Of a stretch of 64,000 bases of DNA, positions 37,839 to 47,274 are shown piece after piece; position 1 is the stretch's first letter, and the number at the start of each line of letters is the position of its first letter. Source of the DNA: Nostoc sp. CHAB 5844 (lineage in GTDB: Bacteria > Cyanobacteriota > Cyanobacteriia > Cyanobacteriales > Nostocaceae); NCBI RefSeq assembly GCF_020829595.1, contig NZ_JAIVFW010000031.1:1-64000 (forward strand), in the 5' to 3' direction. A model generated the notes under the pieces. It searched no databases and had not been told where the DNA came from. It saw only the letters and a list, made by a program, of their open reading frames with translations. The translations under genes and the position numbers were made by a program.

Positions 37839-39179
37839 CTAATGACGAGTATAGGCACGCTCAAACTTGGTTTTTAATTTCTGCGCTGCAAAGGCTAAAG
37901 CTACTGCTGATAAAGAAGCGATAACAGCCACAGGCGAAACCCAAGAGTTATCTGTAAGTATAGCTAAAGCGGCCAGAGCGATCGCTACCCCAATTAAAGT
38001 TTGTTTAACTAAGTTTGTTGTCTGATAAGCTTGATTGCAAGAACTACATATTTGGGTATGTTGCGAAAATCTATCTAAGGTTAGCGAATTTTCACTCAAC
38101 TCATCTGTATGGAAGTTTTTTGCAGAGTCATAACCTTGATAGAATGGCAAGTCTTTACCAAATTTGTCCAACCACTTGCGGTATTCAATTACTAAAGTGT
38201 CAGATGTTTTAAGTGGTAAATATAAGTCTTTGAGTTTCTTTTGCAAACTCTCAATTTGTCTTTTTTGTTCTACAACTAACTGTAAATCTCCTTCCAAAAT
38301 TATATTTCGCCACTTGATGTGGTCTAACCATCGAGGCATTAACTTCATTAGCAAGGGGAAAAAGTTTCCATAATTTCTCAAAAAAATACGACATCTATTC
38401 TTGCTTAAAGGTAGGGAATATAAAATTACTCCACCAAATTTACCCGTCTTTTCATCGCCAGACTTATAAATAACTAAGTTGGGCGCAATAAAATCTAACA
38501 AAGACCAAGGTTGATTTGGTTGGCGTGTTCCTCGCCATTTACCACGAATACCTTGAATGGAAATATCAACAACTTCTATGTCAAGTGGTTGTGCATTTTC
38601 TCGCTTGCCAACGATCCCATCATGGCTAATATAAACGTGCGCTGGATCAATTACATTTTCAATAAAATAGGTTTGGTCATAAGGTAAATCGCGTGTGTAA
38701 TCTGTGCAGAATACCTCTGGTTTGTCCAATTCTGCTATTGTGGGAATTAAATCCTCAACAGGTTTTTCCTCTCCAGCCCACATCCAAACAATACCTTGGC
38801 GTTCTACAACTGGAAAGGATTTAATACAAGCATTTGTGGGAATTTTGGCATCTTCAGGTAATTGCGGAATATGCAGACATTTACCATCAGTACCAAATTG
38901 CCAACCGTGATATAAACACTCAATTCTGCCATCTATAATTTGTCCATCAGACAGTCTAGCAGCACGATGAGAGCAACGGTCTGTTAAACAACCTAATTTT
39001 CCATCCTGATTTCGGAATAAAACCAAAGGTTCTTCATAGAGAGAAAACTTGTAAGGATGACTTTTTGGTAAGTCTTGTGTAAAAGCAATGGGATACCAGC
39101 AGTTTCTCCAATCAAACTCTTGATGGTTTGCTGGTGTTGGTGAAGTATTTACTGATTGTTTGTTAGGAGTGATAGTCAT
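37839..39179 (-). CDS. Rieske non-heme iron oxygenase, PaO/Tic55-like
   Basis: 446 residues. Rieske [2Fe-2S] ligands are CSHR (near residue 68) and CLYHGW (near 88). The mononuclear-iron motif is ENVIDPAHVYISHDG. A C-terminal CSSCNQAYQ (CxxC) precedes two membrane helices, as in pheophorbide a oxygenase, Tic55 and related chlorophyll-catabolic oxygenases. It probably oxygenates a tetrapyrrole or other aromatic substrate at a membrane, using ferredoxin. The true substrate is not inferable. First gene of a likely two-gene operon with the cupin. Start ATG 39179. Confidence 0.9.
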   Translation of the reverse strand: MTITPNKQSVNTSPTPANHQEFDWRNCWYPIAFTQDLPKSHPYKFSLYEEPLVLFRNQDGKLGCLTDRCSHRAARLSDGQIIDGRIECLYHGWQFGTDGKCLHIPQLPEDAKIPTNACIKSFPVVERQGIVWMWAGEEKPVEDLIPTIAELDKPEVFCTDYTRDLPYDQTYFIENVIDPAHVYISHDGIVGKRENAQPLDIEVVDISIQGIRGKWRGTRQPNQPWSLLDFIAPNLVIYKSGDEKTGKFGGVILYSLPLSKNRCRIFLRNYGNFFPLLMKLMPRWLDHIKWRNIILEGDLQLVVEQKRQIESLQKKLKDLYLPLKTSDTLVIEYRKWLDKFGKDLPFYQGYDSAKNFHTDELSENSLTLDRFSQHTQICSSCNQAYQTTNLVKQTLIGVAIALAALAILTDNSWVSPVAVIASLSAVALAFAAQKLKTKFERAYTRH

Positions 39180-39471
39180 ATACTTTTACTCTATTTGTAG
39201 GTAGGCAAATGTGAGGAAATACTAAATTGCATTAATAGTATTTTCTATTAAAAATCTTAGATAATCATCGATTTTTGTATATATAAATATTTATTTCTAT
39301 AGGATGATGACTTTATTAATAGATATCAATAAAGGATATTTTAGATTAGAGAAAATATATAGTTTAGATAATTACGGTTTTTTACAGCCAGATTTTTAAT
39401 GTGCGATCGCATAAGGTTTTCTACAGACTGTTGACGGTTGACTGAGGTAACAGAAACCCCGTTTTTTGTTG

Positions 39472-39771
39472 CTAATTTTCGCTTTGCCGTTCCAGAATCC
39501 CAAGTATTCGACGGTTTTCAATCTGTAAATTTCTAATGTCTGCTTGCATTTGCTGCATATTGACAGTGAGTACTTCAAAGTTTTGCTGATGAATTGTGAC
39601 TGTTTGCAGCAACAAGTTGATGCTTGTGGCAATTTCATTTACTGACTGGGTTAACTGGGATGTCGATTGTCTCAGTTCAGCATTCACAACAACTTGATTG
39701 TCCAGTTGTTGTGATACTCTCTCTAATGTTGCTTCTATTCTGTCTAGTCTGTCTGGTTGTCCTTGAGTCAT
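39472..39771 (-). CDS. Coiled-coil hypothetical protein
   Basis: 99 residues, nearly all one heptad-patterned helix (LDRIEATLERVSQQLDNQVV, LRQSTSQLTQSVNEIATSIN, VLTVNMQQMQADIRNLQIEN). This type of short coiled-coil protein is common in Nostocales and resembles phage-tail or chemotaxis-like coiled coils only by composition. Start ATG 39771. Confidence 0.65.
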   Translation of the reverse strand: MTQGQPDRLDRIEATLERVSQQLDNQVVVNAELRQSTSQLTQSVNEIATSINLLLQTVTIHQQNFEVLTVNMQQMQADIRNLQIENRRILGILERQSEN

Positions 39772-39836
39772 TTTTGCTCCTCATTTTGGTGCGATCGCAC
39801 CAAAATATCTGGATAATACATTGTATGAGGTTAACA

Positions 39837-40235
39837 ATGGTAAAAGATGCAGAAAATACTTTAAAAGTCGCTCACCAAGCATTTGAGCATTTTACACATG
39901 GTCTAGCCACTGGAGAATGGCAAGCTTTTCTCGATATGCTTACAGAAGATTTTACCTTATGGTTTCCGATGGGAAAATTTCACGGGTTAAATGAGGGAAA
40001 AGAACGCGCCCAAGAGTTTTTTCAATATGTTTCTGAATCATTCAGTTCAGGAATTACATTAACTTCTGTTGACCGCGTTACTAGTAATGATACAACAGTT
40101 GTATTTGAGTTCCGTGATGAAGGACTGTTGTTAGGACAACCTTATAAAAATCGTGTTGCAGTTTCTTTTGATGTGCGCGGCAATAAAATTTGTAGCTATC
40201 GAGAATATTTTGGTAGTGATGGAAAATCTTATTGA
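39837..40235 (+). CDS. SnoaL/NTF2-like protein
   Basis: 132 residues from ATG 39837, with GAGG six bases upstream. The cone-shaped NTF2 fold is indicated by HQAFEHFTHGLATGEWQAFL, DMLTEDFTLWFPMG, TSVDRVTSNDTTVVFEFRDE and YKNRVAVSFDVRGNKICSYR. Such proteins are ketosteroid-isomerase-like or bind small ligands; no catalytic assignment is possible. The longer open frame upstream overlaps the opposite coiled-coil gene and is not credible. Confidence 0.8.
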   Translation: MVKDAENTLKVAHQAFEHFTHGLATGEWQAFLDMLTEDFTLWFPMGKFHGLNEGKERAQEFFQYVSESFSSGITLTSVDRVTSNDTTVVFEFRDEGLLLGQPYKNRVAVSFDVRGNKICSYREYFGSDGKSY

Positions 40236-40274
40236 TTTGTCAAAAGTCAATGGTCAATATTTATTGAGTTAATA

Positions 40275-40751
40275 TCAATTGAGTTCTTTTAACTCGCTGC
40301 ACTTAGCTTCTGCGGCTTGATAGGCTGCTAAATATTCTTTACCACCCAACATGACATCACCATAATATTCATAAGGTGTTGTGCCATAAATTGGTAGTGG
40401 ATCATCTTCAGGATAATCTTCTTTAGATTCTTCGATGATGGCCTTTAGTTGTTTGACATTCAAAGTTTGTGCTGCAAAATACCAAAGTTTTTGAGCATTT
40501 TTGCGTAAATGGGGTAAGTTGGGATCAATGATGCGTGTGAGGGAGTCTTCACCAGATGTATCGTTTAACTCTATCCAAGCGTGTTCAACAGGCCTATAGG
40601 GTTTACCAGGATAAACTAAAAACCCTTGAACATAAATTGCTCCCTCTGTGGCTAATGCTGCTTTGTAAGCATTATCAAAAGTTTTATTTGCCTTACTTTT
40701 GATGCGTTTAGCTATCTCAAGCGAAAGGGTTTCATCCAATGCTTTATTCAT
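40275..40751 (-). CDS. Hypothetical protein
   Basis: 158 residues. KANKTFDNAYKAALATEGAI, YVQGFLVYPGKPYRPVEHAW, IELNDTSGEDSLTRIIDPN and LPIYGTTPYEYYGDVMLGGK show a mixed fold with a VEHAWIE...DP pattern reminiscent of small proteins with an HAW/transglutaminase-like arrangement. I would not assign an activity. Start ATG 40751. Confidence 0.7.
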   Translation of the reverse strand: MNKALDETLSLEIAKRIKSKANKTFDNAYKAALATEGAIYVQGFLVYPGKPYRPVEHAWIELNDTSGEDSLTRIIDPNLPHLRKNAQKLWYFAAQTLNVKQLKAIIEESKEDYPEDDPLPIYGTTPYEYYGDVMLGGKEYLAAYQAAEAKCSELKELN

Positions 40752-40944
40752 TTACAGAGGAAATTTAATTGCGTATTTATATTATTCTATCACTCACACA
40801 CTCTTGATTCAGTGGACTCAGATATATGGTGAGCCTCTTTTGTTTCAACTCATACCCATAAATGTAAATAATTTTACATCCTCAGTGGGATGTCTATGTT
40901 TAAAATTAATAGCTAAGATATAACCATACTGTTGCCTAATCCGC

Positions 40945-41982
40945 ATGAACGTAGTGATTAATCAACATTCCGAAAATATCCTTAACCAGTCGCTAGAAAC
41001 ATCGTCAGATAAAGACTATAAATTTAGCTGGGTTGATTGGATTTGCCTTTGGTATCCACCAGGATGGTTAGTTTTGTTTAACCGCCACTGGCAACATTAT
41101 CACAGCGACCCTGATGGTTGGAATTGGTTGGAATACATATTATTTTTGATACCTTGTGGGTTTTATTTAGCACTATTAATTCGCTGGTTGCGCTTGGGTT
41201 GTCGTTCACCGAGAAAAGAAGTTGGTGAATTTAATCCCAACTATCAACAAGCTTTTCGTAAGGAAATTTTAGCTCCTATTGTTAAATATTATTTTCGGGG
41301 AGAACTACAACAAATTGCTAACTTGCCGCAAACAGGGCCAATGATTGTAGCCATGAATCATGCAGGAATGTGTTTTCCTTGGGATTTTATTAGTTTAGGT
41401 TATTTATTAAGTGAAACACGCGGATGGGCTGTGCAACCTTTGGCGAATGTATCCTTATTTGAACATCCTTGGATGATTTGGTGGCTACCATCGCAATGGT
41501 CACAGGTTTTAGGTGCAGTGCGGGCAGAGATTAAAGATTTCGAGGCAGCGATCGCTCAGGGTAAAATTTTACTATATGCACCCGAAGGGATACGCGGGCC
41601 GGGTAAAGGTTGGCAAAAACGCTATCAACTACAAAAATTCGATGTCAGCTTTATGCAGTTGAGCGATCGCTATCATATTCCGATTCTGCCAGTGATTTGC
41701 ATTGGTAGCGAATTTTTACATCCTTGGACTATTAATAGTAAAAAATTACAACGAATAATTAAATTACCATTCTTACCCATATCTCCATTAATGTTTGTTT
41801 TACTTCTATTTCCCTCAATGGGAGTTTGGGCGATGAGAACCCGTTTGCAATACTTTATCCAGCCTTTAGAAAAGCAGATTAATTCGGGAAAAGACCGTGC
41901 AGATACTTATCAACAAGCACAACAATTTCGGAATAAATTGCAAAGTCAACTCAGTAAGATATTGAATAGTGTAAATCGATAA
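40945..41982 (+). CDS. PlsC-like glycerolipid acyltransferase, divergent
   Basis: 345 residues. Two N-terminal membrane segments (near 35-50 and 70-85) precede an acyltransferase domain with GPMIVAMNHAGMCFPWDF, GWAVQPLANVSLFEHPWMIW, ILLYAPEGIRGPGKGWQK and IPILPVICIGSEF. The usual NHxxxxD motif is replaced by NH with Asp eight positions after the His, while the PEG motif is intact, so membership of the superfamily is sure but activity on lysophosphatidate is not. Start ATG 40945. Confidence 0.8.
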   Translation: MNVVINQHSENILNQSLETSSDKDYKFSWVDWICLWYPPGWLVLFNRHWQHYHSDPDGWNWLEYILFLIPCGFYLALLIRWLRLGCRSPRKEVGEFNPNYQQAFRKEILAPIVKYYFRGELQQIANLPQTGPMIVAMNHAGMCFPWDFISLGYLLSETRGWAVQPLANVSLFEHPWMIWWLPSQWSQVLGAVRAEIKDFEAAIAQGKILLYAPEGIRGPGKGWQKRYQLQKFDVSFMQLSDRYHIPILPVICIGSEFLHPWTINSKKLQRIIKLPFLPISPLMFVLLLFPSMGVWAMRTRLQYFIQPLEKQINSGKDRADTYQQAQQFRNKLQSQLSKILNSVNR

Positions 41983-42002
41983 AGACACAAAATTTAACTT
42001 TT

Positions 42003-42422
42003 CTAAGCTTTTTTTGCTAAAAATTCTTTAACAGTCAGAATCTTAATGCTCCGCCAGGGGTTTAAGATTAGTAAATCATTGTCCCCAGTAACAATACACT
42101 CTGCTTTACCAATTAGAGCTAAGTCCAAATATTTGTTATCTTTTGGGTCGCGGCATTCATCAATCTGTTTATTCACATCAATAAACTGGGCAGTTTCTGT
42201 TAAATTCTCTATTAATTCTTGCCGCATTGGCAAAGAGAGATATCTATCAAATTTTGGACGATATAAAACATCTTTTAATTCTGAGAAGACAGAACTGGAC
42301 AATATAATTATACCAATATCTTGAGCGAGATCTAATGCCTGACGTGGCTTGCTTTGACTAAACAAAAATGCGCTAATCAGCACATTAGTATCAAAAACAA
42401 ACCTTTGTTTATTCATCATCAT
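42003..42422 (-). CDS. PIN-domain ribonuclease toxin
   Basis: 139 residues, COG1569-type PIN domain. Acidic active-site residues are seen in FVFDTNVLISAF, VFSELKDVL, DECRDPKDNKYLDLAL and CIVTGDNDLL. It probably cleaves RNA when freed from its antitoxin. Its start overlaps the end of the upstream small gene by 14 bp, typical for toxin-antitoxin operons. Start ATG 42422 or the ATGs just after. Confidence 0.88.
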   Translation of the reverse strand: MMMNKQRFVFDTNVLISAFLFSQSKPRQALDLAQDIGIIILSSSVFSELKDVLYRPKFDRYLSLPMRQELIENLTETAQFIDVNKQIDECRDPKDNKYLDLALIGKAECIVTGDNDLLILNPWRSIKILTVKEFLAKKA

Positions 42423-42657
42423 TCAAAATTGATTCTAAAATTTCAGGTGTTAATCCTCGCTCTTGTGCTTCTTGACTTGCTTTGTCCATTATGTTTCTGA
42501 AGCGTGTAATTGACTCTTGTTTAGGAATTGTAAATTGAGACTGCATAATTGCCACAATCTTGAGTTGTAATTGTTGCTTTTCTTCTTCACTGGCATTACG
42601 GTATGCCTGTGCTACCTCATAAGGTACTTTGAGAGTAATTTCTTCTTTGGTCATCAT
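42409..42657 (-). CDS. Antitoxin of the PIN toxin
   Basis: 82 residues. A short N-terminal strand/helix (MTKEEITLKVPYEVAQAYRN) and charged helices (ASEEEKQQLQLKIVAIMQ, FRNIMDKASQEAQERGLTPE) ending in an acidic tail (ILESILNDDE) that would wrap the toxin. It precedes and overlaps the PIN gene. Family assignment is by context. Confidence 0.8.
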   Translation of the reverse strand: MMTKEEITLKVPYEVAQAYRNASEEEKQQLQLKIVAIMQSQFTIPKQESITRFRNIMDKASQEAQERGLTPEILESILNDDE

Positions 42658-42782
42658 GGCTTATTCACTTCCATAATTTCTCATCTTTAATCATGTTACT
42701 CTCTGAGCTAAAAGTTAACATGAGAAAGTCTTTGGTTGAAGAATAGTAAGGTAATTTCGATAAAATTAGGATTAATTTATGC

Positions 42783-43481
42783 TCACGTTGTCTCTACAAA
42801 AGTCGCACCGAAACGATAACCTTTACCATAAACTGTATGAATCAAAGTAGTTTCTTTACCTACCTCAATCTTCCGGCGCAACAGGCGAATTAAGGCTGCT
42901 ATGACGTTGCTACTTGGTTGTTCTTCATCTTGCCAGAGATGTTCCATAATTTGGGCATGAGTTAGCAACTGTCCTGTGTGTTCCATGAAATATTGCAGCA
43001 GTTGGCTTTCTTTTTGCGATAGTTCAATAATCCGTCCTTGACGATATGCTATTTGGTTATCGCAATCAAGTTCTAAATCAGCAACAACTAGTCTTCCTGG
43101 TGTAATTTCATAAATTTGGGAACCACCACGACGCAATAAAGCCCGGACTCGTGCTAACAACTCCCGTAATTCAAAAGGTTTGACTAAATAATCATCTGCA
43201 CCAGCGTCTAAACCTTGCACGCGATCGTCTAAAGTATCTTTGGCTGTCAGAAACAGCACAGGTATATTTTTGCCTTGTCGTCGCAATTCTTGGCAAATCT
43301 CCAACCCAGTTTTTCCTGGTAACATCCAATCTAAAATCAGTAAGTCATAATTACTGGCTGTCGCCAGTTGACTACCATTCGTGCCATCATAAGCCGCATC
43401 TACGGTGTAACCTTCACGAGTTAACACGCGACTTAAGGGGTTAGTTAATTCTACTTCATCGTCAACTAATAAAATTCTCAT
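42783..43481 (-). CDS. rppA: OmpR-family response regulator, RppA-like
   Basis: 232 residues from ATG 43481 (MRILLVDDEVELTNPLSRVL); a longer frame adds 11 residues without value. Receiver: acidic DDE, phosphoacceptor in LLILDWMLPGKTG, LFLTAKDTLDDR, YLVKPFELRELLARV. Winged helix: LELSQ-like ELSQKESQLLQYFMEHTGQL, SSNVIAALIRLLRRKIE, IHTVYGKGYRFG. It resembles the cyanobacterial RppA regulators of photosynthesis/pigment or metal genes; the symbol is by similarity. No cognate kinase adjoins. Confidence 0.8.
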   Translation of the reverse strand: MRILLVDDEVELTNPLSRVLTREGYTVDAAYDGTNGSQLATASNYDLLILDWMLPGKTGLEICQELRRQGKNIPVLFLTAKDTLDDRVQGLDAGADDYLVKPFELRELLARVRALLRRGGSQIYEITPGRLVVADLELDCDNQIAYRQGRIIELSQKESQLLQYFMEHTGQLLTHAQIMEHLWQDEEQPSSNVIAALIRLLRRKIEVGKETTLIHTVYGKGYRFGATFVETT

Positions 43482-43556
43482 GCTGCTTATGGTAAGCAAT
43501 CGAGATATTCTCAATAATAAATGACTGCCAACACGCTAAGGATATCAAGAAAAAGA

Positions 43557-44201
43557 ATGTTGACTGTTGCACTACCGAAAGGGGAACTACTAAAAAATAG
43601 CATCCGCCTGCTGCAATCTGTAGGATTAGATTTTAGTGCTTTTTTAGATTCTGGAAATCGCCAACTTCAGATTCTTGATGCTAATGGACAAGCTAAAGGT
43701 TTGTTGGTACGCGCACAGGACGTGCCTGTTTATGTAGAATATGGTCAGGCACAGTTGGGCATTGTTGGTTATGATGTGCTAAGAGAGAAACAGCCACAAG
43801 TAGCCCATTTGGTTGATTTGCAGTTTGGCTATTGTCGAATGTCGGTGGCCGTTAAAGCATCAAGTCCTTACAAATCACCTTTAGATTTCCCACCGCACAG
43901 TCGAGTTGCTTCTAAGTATGTGAATTGTGCGCGTGAATATTTTCAAAGTCTAGATTTACCAATAGAAATAGTGCCATTGTCGGGTTCTGTGGAACTTGGC
44001 CCGATTACAGGAATGTCAGAAGCAATTGTAGACTTGGTTTCTACAGGGCGGACTTTACGCGAAAATGGCTTGATTGAGCTTGAGACTTTATATCACAGCA
44101 CAGCACGGTTGATTGCCCATCCTTTAAGTTATCGAATCAATACAGGTAATCTGTGCGAGTTGAGTGCCAAGTTGCGAGAAGCGGCTTTGGTAGCGGTTTA
44201 A
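43557..44201 (+). CDS. hisG: ATP phosphoribosyltransferase, short form
   Basis: 214 residues from ATG 43557 ([20 protein letters not shown]). First step of histidine synthesis: ATP plus PRPP to phosphoribosyl-ATP. Motifs: [30 protein letters not shown], and the PRPP loop [26 protein letters not shown]-type segment. The short form lacks the C-terminal regulatory domain and needs HisZ, which is not in the window. Divergent from the regulator gene with 75 bp between starts. Confidence 0.93.
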   Translation: MLTVALPKGELLKNSIRLLQSVGLDFSAFLDSGNRQLQILDANGQAKGLLVRAQDVPVYVEYGQAQLGIVGYDVLREKQPQVAHLVDLQFGYCRMSVAVKASSPYKSPLDFPPHSRVASKYVNCAREYFQSLDLPIEIVPLSGSVELGPITGMSEAIVDLVSTGRTLRENGLIELETLYHSTARLIAHPLSYRINTGNLCELSAKLREAALVAV

Positions 44202-44270
44202 TAAGGAGTAGTGAGTGGGGTGTTTTTCCCTACTCTCTCATCTACAGCAGTTTCGATATTCGTGAAATAC

Positions 44271-44300
44271 TGTAGAGACGTTACATGTAACGTCTCTACA
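44271..44300 (+). terminator. 30-nt perfect palindrome, GTAGAGACG family
   Basis: TGTAGAGACGTTACA and TGTAACGTCTCTACA form a perfect palindrome 70 bp after hisG, followed by TGGTTTTTGG. It may terminate hisG. The rest of 44202-44549 is AT-rich and likely the promoter of the kinase operon. Confidence 0.6.
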
Positions 44301-44549
44301 TGGTTTTTGGTTTTACACTTGTACCTCATATACCCAAAATATGCTGTATTTTGTCTACACTAAAATTATGCCCAATGTTGAGGTGTAGGGCGATCGCTTT
44401 CTCTGTTGCAAACTAAAAATCTAAAAAAACTTCTCTGAAAAGTCAGAGTTAGCTAAATTATTAATTAAAGTAAAAAAACATTAATTAAAAAATCACATAT
44501 TCAAAACTTTTAATCAAACCTTTTTTCTGAGTTTTTCATAACATACTTA

Positions 44550-46817
44550 ATGCATACTGAATCACATAATCACGAACAGGCGAGACTAGAAGCTCTGCGC
44601 CAATATCAGATTCTAGACACTGAACCAGAACAAGCCTACGACAATCTTGCCCGATTAGCGGCTTTTATTTGTGGCACTTCCATTGCTTTGGTCAATTTTA
44701 TTGATGAAGACCGTCAGTGGTTCAAAGCCAAACTTGGTATAAATGTGCCAGAAGTGCCTCGAACTTTTGGGTTGTCTTATCTCTGCCTCGAACGCAAGAA
44801 TATTGTGGTTATCAAGGATGCGCTGGAACACGAACAATATGCCGCAAATCCCGCAGTTACAGGTTATCCTTATGTGCGGTTTTATGCAGGTGTACCTTTG
44901 GTTTCTCCAGATGGACAGATATTAGGCACTCTCTGTGCAATTGACCCAGCACCACGAGAACTTAACCAACAACAAATAGAGGCACTTTTGGCGTTAGGTC
45001 GTCAAGTAATTAGTCAGTTAGAACTGAGGCGGCATTTAGCAGAAAAACAGCGAACTGAGGCGTTTTTGCGTGAGAGTGACCAACGACTGAAGTTAGCTTT
45101 GCAGGCGGCTAAACTAGGTTCTTGGCAACTCGACATCAAAACAGGAGAGTTGTCTACCTCCAGCCAGTGCCATATCAACTTTGGTTTGCCGCCAGAAGTT
45201 GAGTTTACCTATAATAAGCTGTTGGAATGCATTCATCCTGACGATCGCTCTTATATGCAAGAGTGTGTCAGACAAGCAATCGAAAATCACGGCGATTATG
45301 AAGCAGAATATCGCTGTATTTGGCCTGATAATAGTACTCACTGGGTGTTAGCACGGGGTACTGTCATCTACAATGCTGATAATGCGCCAATTCGGATGAT
45401 TGGTGTCACACTTGATGTCACTGACCGCAAGCAAGCAGAAGAAGAACTAAAACGGCAAAACTTGCGATCGCAATTATTTGCCGAAATCACCTTAAAAATT
45501 CGAGAATCCTTACAATTAGAAGACATTCTTCAAACCACAGTTCAAGAAGTCCAAAAACTTCTGCACGCTGACCGAGTCATAATTTTTCGACTTTGGCCTG
45601 ATGGTTCAGGAACAGTCGTCAAAGAAGCAGTTTTACCAGGTTGGCCTATAGTTTTAGGACAAAACCTTCTTGACCCTTGTTTCCGAGAAGAATATATAGA
45701 AAAATATCGTCAAGGACGCATCAGCGCAATTTTAGACATTGAAAAAGCTAATATCCAAGACTGTCATCGAGAATTTCTGCGACAGTTTGGTGTCAAGGCT
45801 AACCTCGTAGTCCCAATTCTGATTCGAGATGGGATTTGGGGGTTATTAGTGGCTCATCAATGCGCTCACCCCCGTCATTGGAACAACTTTGAAACGCAAT
45901 TACTGCTCCAGTTAGCTAACCAAATTGGCATAGCCCTATCCCAAGCACAACTTTTAGAACAAGAAACTCGCCATGTTCAAGAACTAGCACGTTCTAATTC
46001 GGAATTAGAACAGTTCGCCTATGTAGCTTCCCATGATTTGCAAGAGCCGTTGCGGATGGTGACAAGTTATTTACAGCTACTAGAGCGGAAATACGGCAGC
46101 CAACTAGATTCTACTGCGGATCAATTTATCAGCTACGCCGTAGATGGGGCGCGACGGATGCAGAACCTGATCAACGATTTGTTAAATTATTCACGGGTGA
46201 CTACACGCGGACAACCCTTTGTCCAAGTTGATTGTGCAGATATTTTAGCGCAGGCGATCGCTAACCTCAAATTTGCTATAGAAGATAGTGGCGCAGTCAT
46301 TACTTATGACTCTCTACCTGTAATCCAAGCTGATCCTACACAACTGACACAAGTATTTCAAAACCTCATCGGTAACGCCATCAAATTCCGTGGAAAACTA
46401 CCACCACGCATTCATATTGGCGCAGTCAGAAGCGATGAGGCAGGGGAGCAGGGGAGTAGGGGAGCAGGGGAGCAGGGGAGCAGGGGAGCAGGGGAGCAGG
46501 GGAGCAGGGGAAGAACATCTTACTCAGCACTCAGCACTCAGCACTCAGCACTCAGCACTCAGCACTCAGCACTCAGCACTTCCCCCGAATGGTTGTTCTC
46601 GATACGCGATAATGGAATTGGCTTAGAAGCACAGTATGCTGAACGGATTTTTGTAATTTTTCAGCGCTTACATGGTAGAAGTAAGTATCCAGGTACTGGT
46701 ATTGGTTTAGCAATTTGTAAGAAAATTATAGAACGCCACGGCGGACGTGTCTGGGTTGAGTCAGAACCGAGTCACGGCTCGATCTTCTACTTCACAATTC
46801 CAGATGAAGCAGGTTAA
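44550..46817 (+). CDS. GAF-PAS-GAF histidine kinase, candidate dual-cysteine cyanobacteriochrome, with repeat insertion
   Basis: 755 residues. Domains: GAF about 25-150; PAS/PAC about 185-300; second GAF about 325-475; HisKA with the H-box [11 protein letters not shown] (His 495); HATPase_c with N-box [13 protein letters not shown], then, after an insertion, G1 RDNGIGLE, F-box [10 protein letters not shown] and G2 [12 protein letters not shown]. The second GAF has DPCF (Cys 377) and [20 protein letters not shown] (Cys 405); the 28-residue spacing and CH motif match DXCF-type cyanobacteriochromes that bind a bilin through two cysteines. Residues about 631-677 are a low-complexity insertion (GEQGSRGA and SALSTQH repeats) between N-box and G1. 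First gene of a phosphorelay operon. Start ATG 44550; bilin binding is unproven. Confidence 0.9.
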   Translation: MHTESHNHEQARLEALRQYQILDTEPEQAYDNLARLAAFICGTSIALVNFIDEDRQWFKAKLGINVPEVPRTFGLSYLCLERKNIVVIKDALEHEQYAANPAVTGYPYVRFYAGVPLVSPDGQILGTLCAIDPAPRELNQQQIEALLALGRQVISQLELRRHLAEKQRTEAFLRESDQRLKLALQAAKLGSWQLDIKTGELSTSSQCHINFGLPPEVEFTYNKLLECIHPDDRSYMQECVRQAIENHGDYEAEYRCIWPDNSTHWVLARGTVIYNADNAPIRMIGVTLDVTDRKQAEEELKRQNLRSQLFAEITLKIRESLQLEDILQTTVQEVQKLLHADRVIIFRLWPDGSGTVVKEAVLPGWPIVLGQNLLDPCFREEYIEKYRQGRISAILDIEKANIQDCHREFLRQFGVKANLVVPILIRDGIWGLLVAHQCAHPRHWNNFETQLLLQLANQIGIALSQAQLLEQETRHVQELARSNSELEQFAYVASHDLQEPLRMVTSYLQLLERKYGSQLDSTADQFISYAVDGARRMQNLINDLLNYSRVTTRGQPFVQVDCADILAQAIANLKFAIEDSGAVITYDSLPVIQADPTQLTQVFQNLIGNAIKFRGKLPPRIHIGAVRSDEAGEQGSRGAGEQGSRGAGEQGSRGRTSYSALSTQHSALSTQHSALSTSPEWLFSIRDNGIGLEAQYAERIFVIFQRLHGRSKYPGTGIGLAICKKIIERHGGRVWVESEPSHGSIFYFTIPDEAG
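46443..46578 (+). repeat. Intragenic tandem repeats: 8 x GGGGAGCA and 8 x CTCAGCA
   Basis: Eight octamers (46443-46506, one with GGGGAGTA) are followed by a short spacer and eight perfect heptamers (46523-46578). The same units occur in intergenic DNA (GGGGAGCAG in the 8.5/35.7-kb repeat; GTGCTGA in 35131-35150 and around 51481). Three octamers encode GEQGSRGA, three heptamers SALSTQH. As 8 and 7 are not multiples of three, gain or loss of one unit shifts the reading frame. Confidence 0.95.
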
Positions 46818-46822
46818 CTATC

Positions 46823-47269
46823 GTGATTAATATAGCAAATATTATGCCAATTGAGGTTTTGTTAGTAGAAGATAATCCTGGTGATGCTGAACTCACACGC
46901 ATCGCTCTACAAGATAGCAAAATCTCAATTAATCTCAATGTTGTGGAAGATGGCGTAGAAGCAATGGCATTTTTACGCAAACAAGAGAGTTATGCCAGAA
47001 AACCTCATCCTGATATTGTATTGTTAGATTTAAACTTACCGAGAAAAGATGGACGGGAGGTACTGTCAGAAATTAAATCTGACAACAATCTCAAAAGAAT
47101 TCCTGTCGTTGTTCTAACAACTTCTCAGTCGGAAGAAGATATTCTCAAAGCCTATAACTTGGCTGCCAATTGCTATATTACTAAGCCCGTTGATTTTGAT
47201 CAATTCGTTAAAATTGTACAATCCATAGAAAATTTCTGGTTTGCGATCGTAAAACTGCCACCGGAGTAA
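46823..47269 (+). CDS. Rcp1-like single-domain response regulator
   Basis: 148 residues from GTG 46823, or 141 from ATG 46844 ([20 protein letters not shown]), the latter matching the usual Rcp1-family start. It is a receiver only: acidic EDN, phosphoacceptor in DIVLLDLNLPRKDG, VVVLTTSQSEEDI and CYITKPVDFDQFVKIV. It is the typical partner of phytochrome-class kinases and carries no output domain. Five bp separate it from each flanking gene, so it is co-transcribed with both kinases. Confidence 0.93.
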   Translation: MINIANIMPIEVLLVEDNPGDAELTRIALQDSKISINLNVVEDGVEAMAFLRKQESYARKPHPDIVLLDLNLPRKDGREVLSEIKSDNNLKRIPVVVLTTSQSEEDILKAYNLAANCYITKPVDFDQFVKIVQSIENFWFAIVKLPPE

Positions 47270-47274
47270 GGGAC

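Noticed and set aside
44221-44300. Possible riboswitch or T-box near hisG
   Set aside because: The structure lies 3' of hisG and is a simple palindrome of a dispersed family.
46443-46578. CRISPR-like array
   Set aside because: Units are 7-8 nt contiguous tandem repeats with no spacers and no cas genes nearby.
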